Shown here in pieces: positions 7,806 through 12,255 of a stretch of DNA of 12,255 nucleotides. Location of the stretch: contig CAVAPV010000059.1 of assembly GCA_963590525.1 (NCBI GenBank), positions 1-12,255 of the forward strand, in the 5' to 3' direction. The translations under genes were made by a program, and so were the position numbers. The notes under the pieces are model-generated. The model did not search any database. It worked only from the letters and a program-made list of their open reading frames with translations, and was not told where the DNA came from. Position 1 is the stretch's first letter; the number at the start of each line of letters is the position of its first letter. The stretch is from W2P13-069 sp963590525. Its GTDB lineage: Bacteria > Actinomycetota > Coriobacteriia > Coriobacteriales > QAMH01.

Positions 7806-7971
7806 AAGGTCTCCCTTCGTCCGTGCAAATTCATCAAAAGGCCGCATGCCGCAAAGCTTGCGCGCAATCCCAAAGCGTCGCGGCGGCTTGCGCAGACCAA
7901 CCGCTGCACAAACATTCATGCAGGCGGCAGGTAGCTTGCAGCCATATCTTTCTATTGTCCCCCAAACGAGC
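7806..7971 (-). other. 166-nt spacer between ftsI and murE
   Basis: This is the longest gap inside the cluster. It contains the murE ribosome site and several copies of GCAAGC within GC-rich sequence. The murE frame remains open through the part up to the ATG at 7919. I see no convincing -35/-10 pair and no T-run terminator. It may hold an internal promoter too divergent to recognise or be an ancestral, no longer translated extension. Confidence 0.5.
7811..7817 (-). promoter_or_regulatory. Ribosome binding site that sets the murE start
   Basis: The sequence AAGGGAG on the minus strand lies 5 nt before the ATG at 7803-7805. The alternative in-frame ATG at 7917-7919 has no purine-rich site upstream and would add 38 residues with no MurE-like sequence. 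Confidence 0.7.
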
Positions 7972-9864
7972 CTAGTTGCTGCTCACTTGGTAGCGATTTG
8001 CTGCAAAAGACATGATATCTGCGAATACCGGGCCTGCAACACCACCGCCGCCGACCTCGGTTTCCGGTTGCTCGAGCGTAACGAGGCACACAAGGTCGCA
8101 ATCGGTGTTGTCGAGCCAGCCGCAAAAGCTCACGATCCACGTACCCTGCAAGTAAGAACCGGTAGAAGACGGGATCTCGGCCGTACCGGTCTTGCCCACG
8201 ACCTCAAAGCCCTTGATAGAGGCCTCGGTGCCGGTGCCATCGGTCACAACCGACCTCATCATCTTGGTTACCTGTTCGCAGTACTTCTTCTTGGCCACGC
8301 GCTTGCTCTTGGAGAACTTGGCGGTGAGTTCTTGCGACTTGGAGGTGTCGTTGGGAGTGCCCACCAAGAAATGCGGTGTGCGCAAGACACCGTCTTGCTC
8401 GAGAGCGGCATAGGCACGTACAAGCTGCATGCCCGTCACGGCAACGCCCTGGCCAAAGGTGATGTTTGCCGCCTGCACGCCGTCCCAATCGGTCGTCTTC
8501 TCAAGCAAGCCGCTTGCCGCACCCGGAAAGTCCACGCCGGTGTCTTGCCCAAAGCCAAAGGCCTTGTAGGTCTTGTAGAGCTTGGACAGGCTCGTCTTTT
8601 GCGATGCCAAAACGGTGCCGATATTTGAGGAATCCGCGATGATCTTGGTAAGCGACATGGTCTCGGTCCCGCTGCGCTCGTGGGAGTCGGTGACGGTATG
8701 ATCATAGACCTTGAGCTTGGCCGGAACCTCAAACGTAGACGAGGTCGTGGTTTTGGTGTTCTCGAGCACAGAATACGCCGTAAACACCTTGAAGGTAGAG
8801 CCGGGCTCGTAGGAATCCGCAATGCTCCACAGCTTGCCAGCGTCGTATTCGTAGGTCGTCTTACCCTTGGACTTCTTCTTGGCAAAAGACGCGCTCGCAT
8901 AGATCTCTCCGTTGCTTGCGTCTAAGACGGTGACGCTTCCGCCCTTTGCCTTGTATTTCTTTACCGCAGACTTGAGGCTTTTCTCGACCTTTTGCTGCAG
9001 TTTGATGTCGATGGAGGTGACGATGTCTTCTCCATCAGTCGCTTTGTTGTAGACGATGGAGCCGCCTACGATAGGCGTGCCGTTTCGACCCTTCTCTTGC
9101 GACAAAGACCCGTTGACGCCAGAGAGCAAGGAGTCGTACTCGAGCTCGAGGCCGGAGGTACCGCGATAGGACTCTGTGAGGTCGGTCCTGCCTGAAACCT
9201 GGTCGTCATCGACGATGTTGCCGTCGGAGTCGATCATCTTAAGGCCCACGGTGCCGATGATCTGGCTGCCGATCTCTCCATTGGGATAGACACGCGTCGT
9301 GTCGCTTTCGTAGTAGACGCCCTCGAGCTGGGCATCTGCAAGCTCTTCTTTGAGCTCGTCTGCCAAGTCTTTGTCACAGCGGCGCACGATGATCACATAG
9401 GCCGTGTTCTCGCGCGTGACCATCTCGTAGTAGTCTTCGTAGCTGGTCTCGTACGTTTTGCCCAAGACCTCGTAGAGCTTGGTTGCCACTGCCTCTGCTG
9501 CAGGTGTCAAGGTAGACTTCTGCTCGTCTGAGACAGCCGCGGAGTAGTCGATGTCGTTGGGATTGACGTCGATGGTGACCGATTCGATGCTCGATGCGAT
9601 GACCTCGCCGTTGCGGTCGTAGATGGTGCCGCGCTTGGCGACATCAGTCGAGGTCTTGTTGTGTTGGTCGTCGGCCAAACCAGACAGATGAGCAGACTGT
9701 ATGACGGTGAGATTTACCAAGCCGCCAAAGATGCACACGATACCTGCGGCAAATAGCGTGAGCATGAAGCTCATGAAAGGGGCTTCTTTGAACTGCTGAC
9801 GAGTCTTGTCGGCAAAAGAAGACACGAATGCGCGGATAGCAGCGCCTTTCTTATTAGAAGACAT
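7972..9864 (-). CDS. ftsI: Class B penicillin-binding protein, septal transpeptidase FtsI/PBP3 type
   Basis: This protein crosslinks septal peptidoglycan and is the usual partner of FtsW. It has 630 residues: a short cytoplasmic start, one membrane anchor (about 31-54), an N-terminal pedestal with RGTIYDRNGEVIASS (78-92), and a penicillin-binding transpeptidase domain. The three catalytic motifs are intact: STFK (356-359, nucleophile S356), SSN (412-414) and KTGT (558-561). ITFGQGVAVTGMQL (468-481) is typical of the family. There is no C-terminal PASTA domain, unlike the PBP2B/SpoVD types of many Firmicutes. Lysine-rich patches occur at 329-335 and 519-527. The ATG follows the ftsL-type stop by 11 nt, with GTAGGG overlapping that stop as a modest ribosome site. 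The position between ftsL and murE supports FtsI over an elongation PBP. Confidence 0.94.
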   Translation of the reverse strand: MSSNKKGAAIRAFVSSFADKTRQQFKEAPFMSFMLTLFAAGIVCIFGGLVNLTVIQSAHLSGLADDQHNKTSTDVAKRGTIYDRNGEVIASSIESVTIDVNPNDIDYSAAVSDEQKSTLTPAAEAVATKLYEVLGKTYETSYEDYYEMVTRENTAYVIIVRRCDKDLADELKEELADAQLEGVYYESDTTRVYPNGEIGSQIIGTVGLKMIDSDGNIVDDDQVSGRTDLTESYRGTSGLELEYDSLLSGVNGSLSQEKGRNGTPIVGGSIVYNKATDGEDIVTSIDIKLQQKVEKSLKSAVKKYKAKGGSVTVLDASNGEIYASASFAKKKSKGKTTYEYDAGKLWSIADSYEPGSTFKVFTAYSVLENTKTTTSSTFEVPAKLKVYDHTVTDSHERSGTETMSLTKIIADSSNIGTVLASQKTSLSKLYKTYKAFGFGQDTGVDFPGAASGLLEKTTDWDGVQAANITFGQGVAVTGMQLVRAYAALEQDGVLRTPHFLVGTPNDTSKSQELTAKFSKSKRVAKKKYCEQVTKMMRSVVTDGTGTEASIKGFEVVGKTGTAEIPSSTGSYLQGTWIVSFCGWLDNTDCDLVCLVTLEQPETEVGGGGVAGPVFADIMSFAANRYQVSSN

Positions 9865-9875
9865 GCAGGCTGGCC

Positions 9876-10400
9876 CTACTTGATGCCCAAAGCGTAGTCG
9901 GTAACGGTTTTGAGCGTCTTGGAGATGGAGATGGAGCCGTCAGAGAAGGTCTTGGTGGAGGGTTTGACCACAACGGTGAGCCGCTCGGTGCTCTTGGGGG
10001 CGCTCATGCCCATCTTGGCGGCCTTCTTCTGGATGGTCGCGGGGTTGGAGAGCACAGAATGCTGGATCTCGAGCTCGTTGCCCGTGGCTCGGGCTTCCTC
10101 GATCTGGGTCTGCAGGCTTGCGGATGCCTCGAGCGCTTGAACGGTAGAGACGGACATGAAGACGCGCGCCAGGCAGACGACAGCCAAGACGGCGATGATG
10201 ACCATCGCGGCCTTGTAGCCGTGGACAGCGGCCATCGTGAGCTTGGGCGCATGCTGAGCGCTGCGGCCCTCGCCTTCGATGACGCGCAGGCGGCGCCTGG
10301 TATGCGTTTGAGGAGCTGCTTGCTGAGTTTGGGCTGCTGCGGAGGAGTTCCAGGGCTGGTAGTCGTATGCGCTGTAACCCTGACGAGCGGGCATTGCCAT
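9876..10400 (-). CDS. ftsL: FtsL-type bitopic divisome protein
   Basis: The 174-residue protein has a hydrophilic cytoplasmic N-terminus (1-63, with Ala/Gln-rich sequence and an RRRLR patch), one membrane helix (about 64-83, AAMVIIAVLAVVCLARVF) and an extracytoplasmic segment beginning with a coiled-coil-like stretch (about 84-118). NPATIQKKAAKMGM (119-132) follows and resembles the conserved end of the FtsL/DivIC family. Sequence conservation in this family is weak; the call rests on topology and the position between rsmH and ftsI. FtsL bridges FtsQ/DivIB and FtsB/DivIC to FtsW-FtsI. The start is well supported: AGGAGG (10408-10413) lies 7 nt before the ATG, the strongest ribosome site in the cluster. 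The 65-residue cytoplasmic part is long compared with E. coli FtsL, as is common in actinobacteria. Confidence 0.85.
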   Translation of the reverse strand: MAMPARQGYSAYDYQPWNSSAAAQTQQAAPQTHTRRRLRVIEGEGRSAQHAPKLTMAAVHGYKAAMVIIAVLAVVCLARVFMSVSTVQALEASASLQTQIEEARATGNELEIQHSVLSNPATIQKKAAKMGMSAPKSTERLTVVVKPSTKTFSDGSISISKTLKTVTDYALGIK

Positions 10401-10422
10401 GGACTTTCCTCCTAAACGTTAT

Positions 10423-10438
10423 GCAGGGTTGCCCCTAC
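10423..10438 (-). promoter_or_regulatory. Small GNRA-tetraloop hairpin over the rsmH stop codon
   Basis: On the minus strand GTAGGG pairs with CCCTGC around GCAA: six pairs including one G-U, with a GNRA-type loop. The stem contains the rsmH stop codon (TAG, 10435-10437) and ends 10 nt before the strong ftsL ribosome site. No T-run follows, so it is not a terminator. It may be fortuitous or affect coupling between the two genes. Confidence 0.3.
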
Positions 10439-11385
10439 AGCTTTTGTGCGACGCGCAATATGGCGCTGTGCGCGCGCTGGTTTGCTTCTATCTCTGCAGC
10501 CGATGGTTTTATCGGCTTGCGGGTGACAACTTTGAGTACCGGCTTTTTTCCGCACATGCACACCGGAAGGTCAACCGGGCATGTGCAGGGGTTGGCGGCT
10601 TTTCTAAAAGCCTCTTTGACGATCTTGTCCTCGAGCGACTGATACGACATGACCGCTACGCGCCCGCCCGGATTGAGCCAGCGTATGGCGGCTTCAAGCG
10701 CCTTGGACAAGACCTCCATCTCGTGGTTGACCTCCACGCGCAGCGCTTGGAACGTGCGCTTTGCGGGATGCCCTCCCTCGCGTCTGGCCTTGGCGGGTAT
10801 GGCCCGCTTGATGAGGTCGACCAGCTCGAAGGTGGTGAGGATGGGATGCTCGTCGCGCTCGCTCACGATGAACTTGGCGATGCGTGCGGCCCATTTCTCG
10901 TCCGAGTAGTCGCGCAGAATCCGGGTGAGATCAGCTTCGTTGTAGGTGTTTACGATCTCTGCTGCGGTTAGGGTGTTGTTACCCGGATCCATTCGCATGT
11001 CTAAAGCGGCGTCTTCTCGGTAAGAAAAGCCGCGCTCGGGAAAATCAAACTGAGGTGAGCTCACTCCCAAGTCGAACAAGATCGCATCCACACCGGGAAC
11101 CTCTGCCTTAACGAGCAAGCGGTCCATATCGCCAAAGTTGCCCTTGAGCAAGATGGGCGCGACATCGAGCGCTACGTCTGCCAGACGTTTGCCTGCCGCC
11201 TCAAGCGCCATGTCGTCTTGGTCGATCCCCAGCAGGATGCCGCTTGGCGCGATGCGCTTTGCGGCTTCGAGGGAGTGACCCGCTCCGCCCAAGGTGCAGT
11301 CGAGGTACACGCTGCCATCTTGCAGCTTGAGCGCCTCCATGCATTCCTCGAGCATTACGGGAATATGCCGGAATTCAAGTGTCAA
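10435..11385 (-). CDS. rsmH: 16S rRNA (cytosine(1402)-N(4))-methyltransferase RsmH
   Basis: RsmH (formerly MraW) uses S-adenosylmethionine to methylate C1402 in the ribosomal P-site region and is conserved next to mraZ. The 316 residues match the family. Visible motifs are the start signature FRHIPVMLEECMEAL, the SAM-binding DCTLGGAGHS (29-38), GIDQDD (53-58), FDLGVSSPQFDFPERGFSY (104-122), LDMRMDP (128-134) and GGHPAKRTFQALR (204-216). A four-cysteine segment, CxC (267, 269) and CxC (276, 278), precedes KPVLKVVTRKPIKPS, as in many Gram-positive RsmH proteins. The start codon is TTG (11383-11385), supported by AGGG 7 nt upstream overlapping the mraZ stop and by the family N-terminus beginning immediately after it. 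The gap to mraZ is 9 nt. Confidence 0.96.
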   Translation of the reverse strand: MTLEFRHIPVMLEECMEALKLQDGSVYLDCTLGGAGHSLEAAKRIAPSGILLGIDQDDMALEAAGKRLADVALDVAPILLKGNFGDMDRLLVKAEVPGVDAILFDLGVSSPQFDFPERGFSYREDAALDMRMDPGNNTLTAAEIVNTYNEADLTRILRDYSDEKWAARIAKFIVSERDEHPILTTFELVDLIKRAIPAKARREGGHPAKRTFQALRVEVNHEMEVLSKALEAAIRWLNPGGRVAVMSYQSLEDKIVKEAFRKAANPCTCPVDLPVCMCGKKPVLKVVTRKPIKPSAAEIEANQRAHSAILRVAQKL

Positions 11386-11394
11386 TGTTCTGCC

Positions 11395-11826
11395 CTACAC
11401 CATGAAGTCATCCAAAGAGATGCCCTCCATGGCCTCCTCGTATGATGCGGCGTCCCAAATCTCGATATGGTCGCCATCGCCGATGATCCAGACGTCTTTG
11501 TCGATGCCTGCACCCTCGCGCTTGCGTGCCGACAGCGTGATGCGGCCGGCAGAGTCGACAGACGTGTTTTCCGCCGAGGCGTTGAGCTTCTTGCGCAACA
11601 TCACGTCTCTTTTAGAACGGGAGTCGTACCCGCTCGTGCCGTCTTCCTTTTTGGGAAAGAACGACTCGACCCACTCGTCAAAGGCCTCGTTGGAAAAGAC
11701 GCAAAGTGCCCCGCATACGCCGGGCACCACGACTACCTCTTCTGGGAGGGCCTTGCGAAACTTGGCAGGAAGCGACACGCGACCCTTGGCGTCAACGGTG
11801 TGTTGGTATTCGCCATGGAACCGCAT
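11395..11826 (-). CDS. mraZ: Transcriptional regulator MraZ
   Basis: MraZ is an AbrB-fold DNA-binding protein encoded first in dcw clusters; in E. coli it represses its own operon by binding repeated TGGG-containing boxes. The 143 residues contain two swapped-hairpin half-domains, marked by DAKGRVSLPAKFR (12-24) and DSAGRITLSARKREGAGIDKD (91-111, quoted in part), followed by WIIGDGDHIEIWD (113-125). I placed the start at the ATG 11824-11826 because GGAAGG (11832-11837) lies 5 nt upstream and the protein then begins MRFHGEYQHT, as in the family. A GTG two codons upstream (11830-11832) overlaps that ribosome site and is less likely. Candidate binding boxes lie about 100-150 nt upstream, consistent with autoregulation. 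Confidence 0.95.
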   Translation of the reverse strand: MRFHGEYQHTVDAKGRVSLPAKFRKALPEEVVVVPGVCGALCVFSNEAFDEWVESFFPKKEDGTSGYDSRSKRDVMLRKKLNASAENTSVDSAGRITLSARKREGAGIDKDVWIIGDGDHIEIWDAASYEEAMEGISLDDFMV

Positions 11827-11861
11827 TGCCACCTTCCAAATCCTTGAGGGTTAGAGCTTTG

Positions 11862-11907
11862 GCAGTCCCCCGATGCTGTGTTTAAGGGTTCGTTTGAGGG
11901 GAACTGC
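11862..11907 (-). promoter_or_regulatory. Leader hairpin in the mraZ 5' untranslated region
   Basis: Read on the minus strand, GCAGTTCCCC (11907-11898) pairs with GGGGGACTGC (11871-11862): ten pairs with one G-U, enclosing a 26-nt A-rich loop. If transcription starts about 7 nt after the TATACT hexamer, the stem would begin almost at the 5' end of the transcript, which could protect it from decay or contribute to regulation. No T-run follows. The structure ends about 35 nt before the mraZ start. Confidence 0.4.
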
Positions 11908-11914
11908 TTGCTGC

Positions 11915-11920
11915 AGTATA
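11915..11920 (-). promoter_or_regulatory. Candidate -10 element of the mraZ promoter
   Basis: TATACT on the minus strand matches the -10 consensus at five of six positions and lies about 90 nt before the mraZ ATG, downstream of the insulating terminator. No acceptable -35 hexamer is found 16-18 nt upstream. TTGACC (11953-11958) is -35-like but 32 nt away, too far to pair with it. A regulated promoter that needs an activator is one explanation; another promoter position is possible. Confidence 0.45.
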
Positions 11921-11935
11921 TCCCATTTTGCCCCA
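11921..11935 (-). promoter_or_regulatory. Proximal MraZ-box-like pair
   Basis: On the minus strand this reads TGGGG-CAAAA-TGGGA, two TGGGN units with a 5-nt spacer, the arrangement described for E. coli MraZ binding. The pair directly abuts the TATACT hexamer. The operator assignment is inference from this match and from the mraZ gene downstream. Confidence 0.55.
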
Positions 11936-11959
11936 CAGTATTGGTAAATCATGGTCAAC

Positions 11960-11979
11960 TGCCCCACCGCATGCCCCAC
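11960..11979 (-). promoter_or_regulatory. Distal pair of GTGGGGCA direct repeats, candidate MraZ operator
   Basis: Two exact copies of GTGGGGCA (11972-11979 and 11960-11967 on the minus strand) have a 12-nt period. A third exact copy lies at 11929-11936 within the proximal box pair. The TGGGG cores in the distal pair are 7 nt apart, against 5 nt in the proximal pair. The repeats sit about 40-60 nt upstream of the TATACT hexamer, where an activator could bind. Confidence 0.5.
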
Positions 11980-12009
11980 CATGGGCACAATCTCTCGATT
12001 TTTAAGCAC

Positions 12010-12049
12010 AAAAAAGAGCAGCAACCACAAGATGTAGTGATTGCTGCTC
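12010..12049 (-). terminator. Intrinsic terminator upstream of the mraZ promoter
   Basis: On the minus strand GAGCAGCAATCAC pairs with GTGGTTGCTGCTC (13 pairs, one G-U) around an 8-nt loop and is followed directly by six T residues (12015-12010). It would stop minus-strand transcription entering from the right before it reaches the mraZ regulatory region, so the cluster should rely on its own promoter. The gene it serves is not clear: minus-strand frames from the right edge end 15-22 nt before it, but none is recognisable. Confidence 0.85.
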
Positions 12050-12082
12050 CATATCCCCACTAATTATGCTAGCAGGAGAAGT

Positions 12083-12146
12083 ATGGGATGATTTCCCATG
12101 AATTTTCTGTGTGTGGCAGGCGAGTGGGACGCCCGCCCACCGGCGG
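12083..12146. repeat. Cluster of inverted repeats in the upstream non-coding region
   Basis: ATGGGA (12083-12088) and TCCCAT (12094-12099) form a 6-bp stem with a 5-nt loop. Further right, GTGGG (12124-12128) can pair with CCCAC (12136-12140), or alternatively CCGCC (12133-12137) can pair with GGCGG (12142-12146). The last two stems share bases and exclude each other. On the plus strand this could be a structured leader for the tentative gene at 12186. On the minus strand it would precede the terminator at 12010-12049. No known RNA family was recognised. Confidence 0.35.
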
Positions 12147-12185
12147 CAGCAAAGCGAGGTGTGAGGGTGATGAAAGGCGAGAGAT

Positions 12186-12255
12186 ATGTCGAATGGCTTG
12201 CTTGCCGATGAGAACGCGCTGACAGACGAGCGAATAGGAGGCAGATTGCGCGACA
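12186..12255 (+). CDS. Possible N-terminus of an unidentified divergent gene (partial)
   Basis: The ATG at 12186-12188 is preceded by AAAGG at 8-nt spacing, and the frame stays open for 23 codons to the right edge, reading MSNGLLADENALTDERIGGR and on. Only these residues are visible and I cannot name a family. The short stretch ERIGGRLRD would be compatible with the start of a helix-turn-helix regulator, but that is weak. If real, the gene diverges from mraZ. The minus strand is open in all three frames here, so the coding strand is unsettled. Confidence 0.3.
   Translation, partial: MSNGLLADENALTDERIGGRLRD

Noticed and set aside
7806..7919. Longer murE starting at the ATG 7917-7919
   Set aside because: No ribosome site upstream, the extra 38 residues do not look like MurE, and a strong AAGGGAG precedes the ATG at 7805.
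11827..11832. GTG start for mraZ two codons upstream of the ATG
   Set aside because: The GTG overlaps the GGAAGG ribosome site; the ATG at 11826 has correct 5-nt spacing and gives the family N-terminus.
11953..11958. TTGACC as the -35 element of the TATACT hexamer
   Set aside because: The spacer would be 32 nt, about twice the usual length, and no -10-like hexamer lies 16-18 nt downstream of it.
12064..12255. Minus-strand partial gene ending just before the terminator
   Set aside because: All three minus frames are open here and give Ser/His/Arg/Pro-rich sequence without recognisable features, so no frame could be preferred; kept as an open question in the findings.

Overview
The window carries nine consecutive genes of a division and cell wall (dcw) cluster, all on the minus strand and in canonical order: mraZ, rsmH, an ftsL-type gene, ftsI (class B PBP), murE, murF, mraY, murD and ftsW. 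Base composition is roughly 55-60% GC by eye. The FtsI homologue lacks the C-terminal PASTA domains common in Firmicutes, the FtsL-type protein has a long cytoplasmic N-terminus, and FtsW has very long charged, disordered tails. Together these point to an actinobacterium. Coriobacteriia (Olsenella, Atopobium or Collinsella type) is my best guess, but that is inference and no single marker in the window proves it.

Layout, in the direction of transcription (right to left). Positions 12186-12255 may hold the first codons of a plus-strand gene that runs off the window. Positions 12050-12185 are non-coding and rich in inverted repeats. A strong intrinsic terminator on the minus strand (12010-12049) insulates the cluster from upstream transcription. 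It is followed by a regulatory region (about 11915-11979) with three exact copies of GTGGGGCA, a TGGGG-N5-TGGGA pair resembling a MraZ box, and a TATACT -10-like hexamer. The predicted leader can form a 10-bp hairpin. The nine genes then run from 11826 down to 208. Most junctions are tight (10-nt overlap, TAATG overlap, or gaps of 2-34 nt). Two are longer: 166 nt between ftsI and murE and 89 nt between mraY and murD.

How the genes work together: MraZ is the likely autoregulator. RsmH methylates 16S rRNA. MurE, MurF and MurD build the UDP-MurNAc-peptide in the cytoplasm (in pathway order MurD, MurE, MurF). MraY loads it onto undecaprenyl phosphate to give lipid I. After MurG (not in the window) and flipping, FtsW polymerises glycan strands and FtsI crosslinks them at the septum, with the FtsL-type protein as a divisome scaffold. 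MurC, murG, ftsQ and ftsZ, which usually follow ftsW in actinobacterial clusters, are not seen. The 207 bases after ftsW instead hold an inverted repeat and what may be the end of a convergent plus-strand gene.

The most distinctive item is FtsW itself: 745 residues, against about 400 for a typical family member, with a basic 91-residue N-terminal tail and a roughly 293-residue Arg/Ser/Gly/Asp-rich C-terminal tail that contains one island of ordered-looking sequence. I see no tRNA, rRNA, CRISPR array, insertion sequence or phage gene, and no evidence of a new multi-gene system. The interest lies in protein architecture, cluster boundaries and regulatory sequence.
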